Source: Myxosarcina sp. GI1
GTDB lineage: Bacteria; Cyanobacteriota; Cyanobacteriia; Cyanobacteriales; Xenococcaceae
Length of the DNA: 64,000 nucleotides
Assembly: GCF_000756305.1 (NCBI RefSeq)
Contig: NZ_JRFE01000024.1
Location: 185,965 to 249,964, forward strand
Reading direction: 5' to 3'
The position numbers and the translations under genes were made by a program. The notes under the pieces are model-generated. The model saw only the letters and a list, made by a program, of their open reading frames with translations, was not told where the DNA came from and made no database searches. Positions 18,095-28,780 of the stretch are shown piece after piece; the stretch's first letter is position 1, and each line of letters begins with the position of its first letter.

Positions 18095-20539
18095 TTAAGA
18101 ATTAGAGGAGGCTTTAGTTAAGTTAACAATCTCATCAAAGTCATAGTTGCGCGTCATGGCGGTAATCGCCTGGGCAATATGCTGATGACTGGCTGGAATA
18201 GATTCGATTAACTGTGTAATTTGTTCGGCATCTACAGCGATCGCAGCTTGATGTAGCTCTCTTAATAATTCTGCTGGTAAGGTTTTGAGTTCGTCAACAT
18301 CGACCGATTCGTTTGCGGGTTCCGTCCTCGAAACGATAACTTCATCAGATTCATAAACGAATTTTACGCCTAAATACTGCGTCAATTTATCAAAAATAAC
18401 TCGTTCGGAAAATGGTTTGCGGACAAAATCATCGCATCCAGCCTGTAATACTTTGCCTTTTTGTTCTTCAAAGGCAGAAGCAGTAATAGCTACAATTGTT
18501 ACTTCTTTACCATTAGCTTTTCTAATTTGCTCCGTAGCTTTGTAGCCATCCATAACTGGCATTCGCATATCCATCCAAATAAAATGAGGCTGCCACTGTT
18601 GCCATAGCTCGATCGCTTCAACACCATTACTAGCAGTGCGCACTTCAAACCCCACTGACTGTAATAACTCAACCAGTACCTGGCGATTGGTTTGTTTGTC
18701 GTCTACTACGGCAATGCGATATTGGGTTTGTCCTGGTGCGATTTTTTTCACACGCTCATAGGCATTTTCTTGTTGGGGAGGCTCTACTGGCTGTACTATC
18801 AGAGCGAAACCAAAAGTAGAACCCGCTCCTAAAGTACTTTCAACCCAAATTTTACCACCCATCAATTCAACGAATTGACGACAAATTGCCAATCCCAAAC
18901 CCGTACCTTCTTCTGCTTGAGAGCCGCTGAGAGTTTGTACGAAGGGATTGAATAAACTGTCTAATTCTTTGGAGGCAATTCCCGTTCCCGTATCCGATAT
19001 TTCAAAGCAGAGTTTGGCTTGCTTGCTTATTAGTTTAGTCTGGTCAAAATTGCCAACAGTAGCCAAAAGTGTTACTCCTCCAGATTCAGTAAATTTAACG
19101 GCATTACTCAAAAGATTGATTAATAGTTGGCGTAGTTTGCGCGGATCGCTAATTACATACTGTGGTAGATTGGGTGCGAGGACAAATTCAAACCAAAGCT
19201 GCTTGGCGGCGGCTCTAATTTGAAACATATCGCGAATAGTTTGCAAAAGTAGATGCAGATCGAAGGTTTCGAGATTCAGGGTAGTTTTTCCCGCTTCAAT
19301 CTTAGACATTTCCAAAATGTCATTAATCAGATTTAGTAAATGTTCGCCACTACGATTGATAATATCTAAATATTCTTTTTGCGTAGCAGAGATAGTAGTA
19401 TTGTCTCTTGCTAACAGTTGAGAAAAACCCAGAATTGCGTTGAGGGGTGTTCGCAACTCATGACTCATATTAGCCAAAAATAGACTCTTAGCCCGATTGG
19501 CAGATTCTGCTTCTCTGGCTTTAATTTGTAATTGCCGACTCGATCTTTCTAACTCCTGACGGGAAAGATTTAGCTGGTGCGATAGCCAATTGACTCCTAC
19601 TAGCAGTCCCAATACAGATATCAGTCCTACCAGAATAATCGCGCTAGCAAGCTGACGTGCGGGATAGAAGGCTTCTGCCTGATCGATTTCAACTAGCAAA
19701 GCGATATCCTGTTCGTTAAGCCAGCGATAAACTCCTAATACTGAAGATTTTTGATAGTTGCGATAGAGTCCATAACCGCTCATGCCACTCATGGCCGCAT
19801 CAATACCAGCACTGCTAATACCGCCTGACAAAGTCGATATAGGCTCAGAAGATTTTCCAGCAATAAAAGAGTTTTTACTAATCAAAGAACCAACTAAATA
19901 AGCTTCACCACTCGTTCCCAAACCAGTTTTTTCGCGCACAATGCGATCTATACGTTCGAGATCTAGATCTACTAAAATCATTCCCTGACGATCTTTTAAA
20001 GGTTTGGCTAAGGTAATAGCTGGTTTTCTGGTTATTGGGGAAACATAAAATATGGGCGCAAAGTCAGTTCCCGTCTCGACTTTTTCAACATAGGTAATAT
20101 TGGCGAGAATTTCATAGTTTCCCTCGCGCTGTTTATCGGTTGAAAGTACGATTTTGTTGCTGCGATCGAGAACAAATACTTCTCTTAGGCTAGGTTTGAT
20201 TTGTTTTACTTGTTTTAAGTAGCGAGTCAGTACCTCATATGCGGTTTTTTTTTCTGTTTCGCTATTCGAATCGAGCAGTACATTGAGATTGGCTGCAACA
20301 TCTGGCATTTGGGTAAAAAGTAGAAAATCGCGCTGTTGGTCTTCAAACCAGCGAGTAATTTCTTCTTCTTTTAAAGTTGCAGCTACACTGAGGCGATCGA
20401 ATGCAGCCTGCTGTAGAGCTTTTCTAGCTCGAAAATATGCCACTCCCCCTACTACTCCTACAGTTATCAACGCCAACAGCAAAAAATAATTGGCGATCTT
20501 GGTTGTAAGGGATAACTGCGGTAACTTCATTGGCGACAC
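18095..20539 (-). CDS. Membrane hybrid histidine kinase with response-regulator domain
   Basis: An 814-residue sensor. TM1 lies at ~15-36 and an extracytoplasmic dCache-like domain at ~40-290. TM2 is at ~297-318, followed by a short coiled coil. HisKA follows with phospho-acceptor His360 in SHELRTPLNA. HATPase_c has N479 in LLSNAVKF and the DTGTGI and GTGLGL boxes. A receiver domain with Asp657 (WMDMRMPVMDG) spans ~605-725, and a ~70-residue helical tail follows. It would detect a periplasmic cue and phosphorylate its own receiver. No output regulator is adjacent. The gene lies 145 bp downstream of a solute-binding lipoprotein on the same strand, which may deliver the ligand. That link is inference. 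Confidence 0.9.
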   Translation of the reverse strand: MSPMKLPQLSLTTKIANYFLLLALITVGVVGGVAYFRARKALQQAAFDRLSVAATLKEEEITRWFEDQQRDFLLFTQMPDVAANLNVLLDSNSETEKKTAYEVLTRYLKQVKQIKPSLREVFVLDRSNKIVLSTDKQREGNYEILANITYVEKVETGTDFAPIFYVSPITRKPAITLAKPLKDRQGMILVDLDLERIDRIVREKTGLGTSGEAYLVGSLISKNSFIAGKSSEPISTLSGGISSAGIDAAMSGMSGYGLYRNYQKSSVLGVYRWLNEQDIALLVEIDQAEAFYPARQLASAIILVGLISVLGLLVGVNWLSHQLNLSRQELERSSRQLQIKAREAESANRAKSLFLANMSHELRTPLNAILGFSQLLARDNTTISATQKEYLDIINRSGEHLLNLINDILEMSKIEAGKTTLNLETFDLHLLLQTIRDMFQIRAAAKQLWFEFVLAPNLPQYVISDPRKLRQLLINLLSNAVKFTESGGVTLLATVGNFDQTKLISKQAKLCFEISDTGTGIASKELDSLFNPFVQTLSGSQAEEGTGLGLAICRQFVELMGGKIWVESTLGAGSTFGFALIVQPVEPPQQENAYERVKKIAPGQTQYRIAVVDDKQTNRQVLVELLQSVGFEVRTASNGVEAIELWQQWQPHFIWMDMRMPVMDGYKATEQIRKANGKEVTIVAITASAFEEQKGKVLQAGCDDFVRKPFSERVIFDKLTQYLGVKFVYESDEVIVSRTEPANESVDVDELKTLPAELLRELHQAAIAVDAEQITQLIESIPASHQHIAQAITAMTRNYDFDEIVNLTKASSNS

Positions 20540-20683
20540 TGCCAGCGTTCATTAATTATTAATTATTTTGCTCGATCGCGCTTTGATTTATTTCTAGTAA
20601 TTATCTTATATAAAGTATGTTTGCGTAGAGGTCAAATACTCGATTTTATTTACAATTAAATCTCTCCAAGGTAACAAAACCAG

Positions 20684-22126
20684 CTATTTCCATTCTTGAA
20701 AAATTTGTTCGATTCTAGCAATAGCTTCATCAGCAGCTTGTTGGGGAGATATATTAGCAATAATTATTCGATTTAAAGCTTTGCCCCAGATGTTTTCTTC
20801 CAGCACCTGGCTATAAGCGGGATTATCGACGACGTAAAATAAGCGAGTCGGACTTTGGTTTAAAATTTTAGTTGCAGTAGCTAGATAAGGATCGCTAGTT
20901 TGCTGCCAGAGAGGATTTGCCCAAACTTGTTTTTGTACTGGTTGATTTCGATTACCCGAATTTTGAAGATATTTGGCTGTAATCTCAGGCTGAATCAGAT
21001 ATTGCAAAAACTCTTTAGCTAGAGATACATGAGGAGAATTGCGAAAAATAACTGCCTGACGGACGCTAATGATATAGCGCATTGGTTCGCCGTTGGGTTT
21101 GTGGGGAAATTCTGAAATTCTCAATTTATTGTAGTAAGTGTCTGAATCCTGGCGAATTGCAGCAGGTATGGAAAGAGTGACGTTGGGAGTCATTAGTACG
21201 ATTCGGTTGAGTAGATTGAGATTATTGTCGGTATTCAACCAATTGACCGTATCTGGGGGAACAAACCCCTGTTTGTATAGTTGGGTGTACCAGTCTAACG
21301 CTTTTATAATTCCCTGACGTACTTTAGGGCGATTTACTAAGAGTTCTCCTTGTGAATTAATCAGAGTAACATTAAAGGCTTCTAAAATATGCTCGAAAAA
21401 GAAGTAAAGATCTTCAGTCCCTCTGTTGGCAAAAGTCAACCCCAATCCATAAATGGTTCGATCTTGTCGCGTTTTTAACTTTAATTGTGCTTGTTGCCAA
21501 AATTGCCAGAAATCATCCCAATCTTGAGGCAGATTTTGCTGGTATAAACCAACTGAAGCTAATAACTGTTGCCAGTAAAAAATAAATATCGTACTTTGAT
21601 GGACGGGTACGCCATAATAACTAGTCCGATCTAAGGTGCTATTGTAGTAAGTAGCTGCCTTTAAAATATTTTCTGAATAAGAATCTCTAACTGGCTCGAT
21701 AATATCTGAGACATCTTCTAGTTTTCCCTGCCATGCCAAACGAGGATATAAAGTTCGATCTGCTGTTTGACTCATCATCAAGCATGGGGTGTTATTCGCT
21801 CGAACCGCTCTTTTAACTTTTGTGGCTAATTCGCTAGCTGTAAAAAAAGACAGATTAACTTGGTTGCCAGTTAACTTTTCCCAATCATCTACAACAGTTT
21901 GTAACGCTTCATCTTCCTCCAAATTAAAACCTTTTTCCCACCAGATATTTAGAGTAGGGATTTGGTCAGCCGTTTCTACAGCAGAAGTTTGTGTTGATTT
22001 TAAGTTATTAGAACAGGAAATAACTATTAAGCAACAAGCGATCGCCAGATAAATGCAGCACTTTTTCAAACTACAACCCAACGATTTCCTCATATTTTCA
22101 GCAAGCGATCGCAATTTATCCTCCAA
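20684..22126 (-). CDS. Extracellular solute-binding lipoprotein (family 1, sugar-type)
   Basis: A 480-residue protein with a lipobox (IVISC, Cys near residue 38), so it is a lipoprotein. The mature part resembles family 1 (sugar) ABC binding proteins, with NIWWEKGFNLEEDEALQTVVDDWEKLTG at the start and the late VRQAVIFRNSPHVSLAKEFLQYLI segment. No permease or ATPase genes are nearby. The next gene downstream on the same strand is a hybrid histidine kinase with a large periplasmic sensor. It may serve sensing rather than uptake, or share a remote transporter. An internal start at residue 12 (MRKSLGC) is equally plausible. Confidence 0.82.
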   Translation of the reverse strand: MEDKLRSLAENMRKSLGCSLKKCCIYLAIACCLIVISCSNNLKSTQTSAVETADQIPTLNIWWEKGFNLEEDEALQTVVDDWEKLTGNQVNLSFFTASELATKVKRAVRANNTPCLMMSQTADRTLYPRLAWQGKLEDVSDIIEPVRDSYSENILKAATYYNSTLDRTSYYGVPVHQSTIFIFYWQQLLASVGLYQQNLPQDWDDFWQFWQQAQLKLKTRQDRTIYGLGLTFANRGTEDLYFFFEHILEAFNVTLINSQGELLVNRPKVRQGIIKALDWYTQLYKQGFVPPDTVNWLNTDNNLNLLNRIVLMTPNVTLSIPAAIRQDSDTYYNKLRISEFPHKPNGEPMRYIISVRQAVIFRNSPHVSLAKEFLQYLIQPEITAKYLQNSGNRNQPVQKQVWANPLWQQTSDPYLATATKILNQSPTRLFYVVDNPAYSQVLEENIWGKALNRIIIANISPQQAADEAIARIEQIFQEWK

Positions 22127-22426
22127 AGTTGCCCTTAAAAATACACTTTAATCGGGAAGAACTAGAGAATTTTTACAATTTTTTTTCATTGGTGGCAACT
22201 TCGAGCAAGCGATCGCTTTCAACCTCTGACTTATTATCAATGAACAGAGAAAAATAAACAATAATGACTGATAATTGCTCATTGCTCATTGCTCATTGCT
22301 CATTGCTCATTGCTCAAAGCGAGCGCATAGCTACTAAATTTAGAATTAATTATTCAGTTTGAAAAATCGATCGCGAAATCCAGATATGATTTTTTTATAA
22401 CCAGCGCGTGAGGCTCTATGTAACCG
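22127..22426. repeat. Spacer with tandem ATTGCTC heptamers
   Basis: Six uninterrupted copies of ATTGCTC lie at 22274-22315. The rest of the 300-bp spacer is AT-rich, with two HIP1-like GCGATCGC sites, and holds no gene. Confidence 0.85.
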
Positions 22427-22822
22427 ATGAATATTACCTACAAAGGAACCAGGCTACTAGTTTGTGATTATCAGGCTTGTCTCGATTTCTATCAAAAAAT
22501 ACTGGAATTTGACTTAATTTACGAAGGCGATACTAGAGAAGAAGCCGATTTAAGGCTGGGAAATACGATGCTAAACTTAATTAAACGTCAGTCAATGGCA
22601 AAAATTATTGGTTCTCGCTCGGAATCTTTACCTGTAGAGCGGCAAGATAATTTAGCCTTAATTTTTACTACGCCCAATCTCGAAGACACTTGCAGCAGCC
22701 TCAAAGAAAAAGGCGTGAGTTTTGAAACTCAACCCATGTATCGTCCTGACTGGGGAATTAAAACAATTTACCTACGCGATCCCGACCGCAATTTAATCGG
22801 TATTTACGAACTAACTGGCTAA
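22427..22822 (+). CDS. VOC (glyoxalase/bleomycin-resistance fold) protein
   Basis: A 131-residue single-domain protein of the vicinal-oxygen-chelate superfamily. It shows the paired beta-alpha-beta-beta-beta pattern: TRLLVCDYQACLDFYQKILEF begins the first module, and LALIFTTPNLEDTCSSLKEKG with YLRDPDRNLIGIYE the second. The terminal DPDRNLIGIYE is typical and supplies a metal-ligand glutamate. The first module lacks an obvious histidine ligand, so enzyme activity is uncertain. The substrate is unknown. It stands alone, with HIP1-containing spacers on both sides. Confidence 0.82.
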   Translation: MNITYKGTRLLVCDYQACLDFYQKILEFDLIYEGDTREEADLRLGNTMLNLIKRQSMAKIIGSRSESLPVERQDNLALIFTTPNLEDTCSSLKEKGVSFETQPMYRPDWGIKTIYLRDPDRNLIGIYELTG

Positions 22823-22993
22823 TATAGCGAAAATCATTTGTTAGCTTGAGGCGATTGGCTCTCGCGATTGTCGAAGGCAGCGCGCAGAGAGCGATCGCGC
22901 TACATCGCCAAGTGGTGCGATCCGTCCTTTAACTAGCTAACTTTTTTGGCAAACTTTTTTTAAGATCGAAGTAACACCAAATGTAGATCTTAA

Positions 22994-24064
22994 ATGGTAG
23001 TCAGTCAATCTTCAAAAGCTAGTTCTAAAACTCACCTGTGGTTGCCAGAACAAGTATTAATTACTCCTGCGGCAAGAGAAGAAGCCTGGGGACAACAGAT
23101 TTTAGAGCGGGTACGAAAGTTTAATCTGCCAGTAACGGAGTTAAAATCCAATCGTATAACTGGTTTGCGGGGTGAAAACGAACGGGAAACCTATAGCGTT
23201 GCCAAACGTACTTTGGCTATAGTCAACGCACCTCCCAGTCAACTCAAACTAAAGCCTATTCCTCCTTCTGCCGACTGGCAGTTTCACTTAGCACAGGGTT
23301 GCCCCGCACACTGTCAGTATTGTTACTTAGCAGGAAGTCTTTCAGGTCCTCCCGTAGTGAAAGTTTATGCCAATTTGCCGCAAATTTTGGCTAATTTGAG
23401 TAATTACGAACGACAAAATCGAGAAACCAGTTTTGAAGTTAGTTGCTATACCGATCCTTTGGGGATCGAACATCTTACTGGTAGTTTAGCCGAATGTATC
23501 CGCTATTTTGGCACTCGCAAACGTGCCACACTACGCTGGGTGTCTAAATTTGATGCCGTAGACGAATTATTAGATTTACCGCATAACAATCGTACTCGTT
23601 GCCGCTTTAGTATTAATGCTGCTCCTGTAAATCGCTATCTTGAAGGCGGTACGGCTAGTGTTGACGAGCGGTTGCAAGCACTACGCAGGTTGGCTTTACC
23701 TAAAGAACGCGGTGGTGGCGGCTATCGGGTAGGTTTGGTTATCGCACCAATTATGGCGATCGACAATTGGCAGCATCATTATACAGAGTTATGCGATCGC
23801 CTGAGTAAAGCTTTAGATTTTGATTGCGATTTAACTTTTGAATTAATTACTCACCGTTTCACTCCCAAATCAAAAGAGGTGTTGCAAAGCTGGTATCCTA
23901 ACAGCAAATTGAATTTAAACGAGTCCGAACGCAGCCAGAAACGCAACAAGTTTGGTGGAGTAAAATACGTTTACGAAAAAGAAACGATGGAACAGTTACG
24001 CAGCTTTATCGCAGAGCAAATTACTACTAGATTTCCTCAAGCAAAAATTCTTTATTGGACGTAG
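22994..24064 (+). CDS. Spore photoproduct lyase-like radical SAM protein
   Basis: A 356-residue radical-SAM protein of the SplB-like family. It has the family's C-x3-C-x2-C cluster motif (Cys103, Cys107, Cys110 in GCPAHCQYCYL) followed by a GSLSGPP loop and conserved FEVSCYTDPLGIEHLTGSL and LRWVSKFDAVDELL segments. In spore formers SplB repairs the thymine dimer called spore photoproduct. Cyanobacteria do not make such spores, so this copy may repair another lesion or act differently. A C-terminal cysteine corresponding to B. subtilis Cys141 is not evident to me. The ATG start follows a short AT-rich leader. Single-gene unit. Confidence 0.85.
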   Translation: MVVSQSSKASSKTHLWLPEQVLITPAAREEAWGQQILERVRKFNLPVTELKSNRITGLRGENERETYSVAKRTLAIVNAPPSQLKLKPIPPSADWQFHLAQGCPAHCQYCYLAGSLSGPPVVKVYANLPQILANLSNYERQNRETSFEVSCYTDPLGIEHLTGSLAECIRYFGTRKRATLRWVSKFDAVDELLDLPHNNRTRCRFSINAAPVNRYLEGGTASVDERLQALRRLALPKERGGGGYRVGLVIAPIMAIDNWQHHYTELCDRLSKALDFDCDLTFELITHRFTPKSKEVLQSWYPNSKLNLNESERSQKRNKFGGVKYVYEKETMEQLRSFIAEQITTRFPQAKILYWT

Positions 24065-24248
24065 CTTATATATCATTACGTTAGTAAATTAAGGACATTA
24101 CTTGGTTTCGTTATTCAGGGAAAAAAGGTAAAAGAGAAATGGAGACAGGAAGATGGGTAGAAATCTCTAGTAGAGAGAACCTTTAGTTTTCCCATCGCCT
24201 CCTCCCTAAGTTCGCCTAAACCATCTCGTGATGATGCAACGCCCATCT

Positions 24249-25267
<1,019 letters not shown>

Positions 25268-25378
25268 CTAATGGAAGACTCCAGCATATCCACAGACTTA
25301 GAGTAGCAGAAGGTCTTACGCTATAATCTAGGAATCGAAGTATTCCGTTTAATTACATCTCTCAAATTGCGCCAACGC

Positions 25379-28045
25379 TTAACAATATTCTCCTCGCTGC
25401 ATAATTAACTTGGCTACTAAAGCTGTCCAGCCTGTTTGATGGGATGCACCCAAACCCGCACCGTTGTCACCATGATAGTATTCATTGAACAGTATTAAAT
25501 CGCGCCAGTAGGGATCTGATTGAAATTTAGCAAAGTCGCCATAAATTGGTCTGCATCCCGACTCATTGCGTAAAAACATACTAATCAATCTTTTTTCTAA
25601 CTCTAAAGCGACTTCCCACAGAGTCAACATCTTACCCGAACCCGTAGGGCATTCGATTTTAAAATCTTCCCCGTAATAAAAATCGAATTTTTGCAAAGCT
25701 TCAATTAATAAATAATTAATCGGAAACCAAATGGGACCACGCCAGTTGGAGTTACCGCCAAACATATAGGTGGGTGACTCGGCAGGTTCGTAGGCAACTG
25801 TATATTCATCACCGTTAGTCTTAAATGTATAGGGATGCTCTTGATGATAGCGAGATACCGAACGAATGCCATAATCGCTAAAAAACTCGGTTTCATCGAG
25901 CATTTTTTGTAATAACAGGCGCAATCTCTCTCGATCGACTATTGCCAGCAGTCGACGTGAGTGGTTATCGCAACCTTCCATACAGGCAAGATTGCTACTG
26001 AGTTGAGGACGATTATTGACAAACCAATCTACTCTACCGCTAAATCCCTTGAGTTTTTCCATAGTTTCTTGTTCTATGGTGGTAACTGCAAGTAGGGGAA
26101 TCAAACCGACGAGCGATCGCACTTTTAAATCTATGCTTTTACCGTTAGGTAAATTTAATACGTCGTAGTAAAAACCATCTTCTTCGTTCCATAAATCCGA
26201 GCCTTCCGTGCCAAAATGGTTCATGGCATCGACAATATAAAGGAAATGCTCGAAGAATTTACTGGCAATATCTTCATATACTTCGTTGTCCCGCGCTAAC
26301 TCTAAAGCAATAGTTAATAAATCCAGGCAGTACATTGCCATCCAACTCGTACCGTCGGATTGAGATAGTTCGCCTCCCGTAGGTAGTTCGCCACCACGAT
26401 TGAATACGCCAATGTTGTCCAAGCCGAGAAAGCCACCCTGAAAAACATTGTTACCATCTCGATCTTGTTGATTGACCCACCAGGTAAAGTTGAGCAGTAG
26501 TTTTTGAAAAACTCGTTCTAGAAATTTCTTATCGCAACGTCCATACATTTTCCGTTCGATAGTATAAACGCGCCATGCAGCCCAGGCGTGTACTGGAGGG
26601 TTTACACCGTTAAAATCCCATTCATATGCAGGAAGTTGCCCGTTGGGGTGCATATACCACTCGCGAGTTAAATGATCTAACTGTTCTTTAGCAAAATCAG
26701 GATCGATCACTGCCATTGGAATCATGTGAAACGCCAAGTCCCATACGGCAAAATAAGGATACTCCCACTTATCGGGCATGGAAATTACATCATCGGTATG
26801 CAGATGTACCCAGTCGCTATTTTTGCCATGTTTATGCTGTTCTGGTGGATCGGGCTGGGCGAGATCTCCTTCTAACCAGGTATCGATAACGTAATGATAA
26901 TATTGTTTATTCCACAATAACCCTGCAAAAGCCTGACGCTTGATATTACATAACTCCTCATTTTTTTCGTGAGGACAGATGCGCTGGTAAAGCTTATTTG
27001 CTTCCTGCAAGCGAGTCCGAAAAGTATTGTCGAAGTTGCTTCCAAAAGGTGATTCGATCTCTGGATTATCGCATAGTCTCAATTTGACAACTTTGGTATC
27101 GCCTGGATCTATTTCTAACTGATAATAGGCAGCGAATTTAGTGCCAATATTGTCTGGATTGACGGCATTTTTGTTACCTTCAACTACATAGCTATTGAAA
27201 CTATCTTTAACGTATGGTGATTCGTTTTTTCTAGAAGCCAGGCGTCGATAGTTGGTATTATTTTCGGTAAATAACAGTTGCGGTTGAGAATTGCAATATA
27301 GCCATCTTTTACCCAGATCGGACTGTTCGGCTTCGATGGTACTATACTCATCGCAGCGATCGTATATTTTTAGTTTGGGTTTTTCTACTTCATAGCCCCA
27401 CGACCAAGTATTACGAAACCATAGATTAGGCAATAGATGTAGCGTTTTAGTTTCGTCACTTCTGTTGATAATTTCGATTTTAATTAAAATATCTTCATCG
27501 GTTTCTTTGGCGTACTCTACTGTAATATCAAAATATTTATCTTCATCAAATATTCCTGTTTCTATTAATTCAAACTCTCGATCGTTTAATCCCCGATCTT
27601 GATTTTCTTGTAGTAATCTTTCGTAGGGAAAAGCCTGCTGGGGATATTTATAAAGAAATTTCATGTAGGCATGAGAAGGAGTATTATCCAGTTGAAAATA
27701 ATATTCTTTAACATCTTCTCCATGATTGCCCTGACTGTTAGTCAAACCAAATAATCTTTCTTTTAAAAACGGATCTTCGCCGTTCCAAAAACTCAACGCA
27801 AAGCAAATTCTCTGATGGTTATCTGAAATACCTCCAATGCCATCTTCTCCCCAACGATAAGCGCGATAATGTGACTGTTCAAAACTAAAATAATCCCAAG
27901 CCTCACCATCTTTACTGTAGTCTTCTCTTACCGTTCCCCACTGGCGATCGCTCAAATACGACCCCCATCTGCGCCAGTAGGCTGTTCTTTCACGGTCTTC
28001 TTTAAGTCTAATTTCTTCTGCTGTAAGGCGGGATTCTGCTGACAT
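25379..28045 (-). CDS. MGH1/GH63-like glycoside hydrolase
   Basis: An 888-residue soluble protein with no signal peptide. The N-terminal ~350 residues form a beta-sandwich-like region (ERTAYWRRWGSYLSDRQWGTVREDY at the beginning). The rest is an (alpha/alpha)6 barrel with aromatic-rich active-site segments such as WDLAFHMIPMAVIDPDFAKEQL, LPAYEWDFNGVNPPVHAWA, GGNSNWRGPIWFPINYLLIEAL and HQTGWTALVAKLI. This architecture matches the MGH1-like group related to family 63 alpha-glucosidases, widespread in cyanobacteria. The natural substrate is not known; an alpha-glucoside or compatible-solute glycoside is possible. Family call is good, specificity open. Confidence 0.82.
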   Translation of the reverse strand: MSAESRLTAEEIRLKEDRERTAYWRRWGSYLSDRQWGTVREDYSKDGEAWDYFSFEQSHYRAYRWGEDGIGGISDNHQRICFALSFWNGEDPFLKERLFGLTNSQGNHGEDVKEYYFQLDNTPSHAYMKFLYKYPQQAFPYERLLQENQDRGLNDREFELIETGIFDEDKYFDITVEYAKETDEDILIKIEIINRSDETKTLHLLPNLWFRNTWSWGYEVEKPKLKIYDRCDEYSTIEAEQSDLGKRWLYCNSQPQLLFTENNTNYRRLASRKNESPYVKDSFNSYVVEGNKNAVNPDNIGTKFAAYYQLEIDPGDTKVVKLRLCDNPEIESPFGSNFDNTFRTRLQEANKLYQRICPHEKNEELCNIKRQAFAGLLWNKQYYHYVIDTWLEGDLAQPDPPEQHKHGKNSDWVHLHTDDVISMPDKWEYPYFAVWDLAFHMIPMAVIDPDFAKEQLDHLTREWYMHPNGQLPAYEWDFNGVNPPVHAWAAWRVYTIERKMYGRCDKKFLERVFQKLLLNFTWWVNQQDRDGNNVFQGGFLGLDNIGVFNRGGELPTGGELSQSDGTSWMAMYCLDLLTIALELARDNEVYEDIASKFFEHFLYIVDAMNHFGTEGSDLWNEEDGFYYDVLNLPNGKSIDLKVRSLVGLIPLLAVTTIEQETMEKLKGFSGRVDWFVNNRPQLSSNLACMEGCDNHSRRLLAIVDRERLRLLLQKMLDETEFFSDYGIRSVSRYHQEHPYTFKTNGDEYTVAYEPAESPTYMFGGNSNWRGPIWFPINYLLIEALQKFDFYYGEDFKIECPTGSGKMLTLWEVALELEKRLISMFLRNESGCRPIYGDFAKFQSDPYWRDLILFNEYYHGDNGAGLGASHQTGWTALVAKLIMQRGEYC

Positions 28046-28234
28046 CAGTAGTTAATGTTAATAAATTAATTAATTTAAAGTGAGAACTTATTAGTTTGTA
28101 TATAAACTTTTGTTAAGCTGCATTTGTTAGTTATATTGAAAATAAACTTGGAGTTGCATCTGTCATTGGTCATAAATTTGACCTTTAAAAATGCAGAAGA
28201 CATTCGTTTTCTTTAATGTTGAATGGAGAAAAGC

Positions 28235-28624
28235 TTAAATCAAATCTTTTCTGCCTTTTAATCTTTCTGCTTCTAATTGTTTGATTTCTTTTTCTAGAAA
28301 ATAGTTGAGAATTGTTCTAATTGCTGCGATCGCTACTAAAATGCCAATAGAATTCCAGCTAGGAGATACCGAAGTACCGACTATATCTGCTGCAAGTAGT
28401 AATTCTAAAGCTAAAACCAGAGACAATCCCAAATCTAACCTAATCTCGCGATAAAAGTCCTCTCCCTGTCTGTGTCGATAACTACGCACGATCTTAGGAA
28501 TAGTTTTAATAATTGAAAAAGCAACTAGGATCACTGCTACAGCTTCAATAATAATTTTGACTATTAAAGCTGCCTGGGTTAAGAGAAATTCAATATTAGA
28601 GATAGCTGGTGCGTAGTGTTCCAA
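28235..28624 (-). CDS. DUF1622 membrane protein
   Basis: A 129-residue protein with three predicted membrane helices, around AALIVKIIIEAVAVILVAFSII, LDLGLSLVLALELLLAADIVG and IGILVAIAAIRTILNYFL. The spacing and the conserved RxxLG(L)SLVLALELLLAADI block match DUF1622. Function is unknown for the family. It is divergent from ureD, with a 156-bp shared spacer that contains a tandem palindromic repeat. Confidence 0.85.
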   Translation of the reverse strand: MEHYAPAISNIEFLLTQAALIVKIIIEAVAVILVAFSIIKTIPKIVRSYRHRQGEDFYREIRLDLGLSLVLALELLLAADIVGTSVSPSWNSIGILVAIAAIRTILNYFLEKEIKQLEAERLKGRKDLI

Positions 28625-28705
28625 AACTTAAACCTCAAATAAAATCGACTTTACACGATCGAGGATACAGAAAATTTGATATCGTTCTTGAGTTATTTTG
28701 CAATT

Positions 28706-28739
28706 CAATGCAATATAGCTTGCAATGCAATATAGCTTG
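28706..28739. promoter_or_regulatory. Two perfect 17-bp tandem repeats with palindromic core, upstream of ureD
   Basis: CAATGCAATATAGCTTG occurs twice head to tail with no mismatch. Each copy plus the next bases contains TGCAA-N6-TTGCA, an inverted repeat of operator type. The array lies 41 bp before the ureD ATG and 81 bp before the divergent DUF1622 start, so a dimeric regulator could act on both. The regulator is unknown. Confidence 0.6.
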
Positions 28740-28780
28740 CAAATATATTCGCCGCTTTAAGCAATTAAAATTTGTTTTTA

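Noticed and set aside
22274..22315. CRISPR array
   Set aside because: Heptamer tandem repeats have no spacers and no cas genes are near; they are simple STRR repeats.
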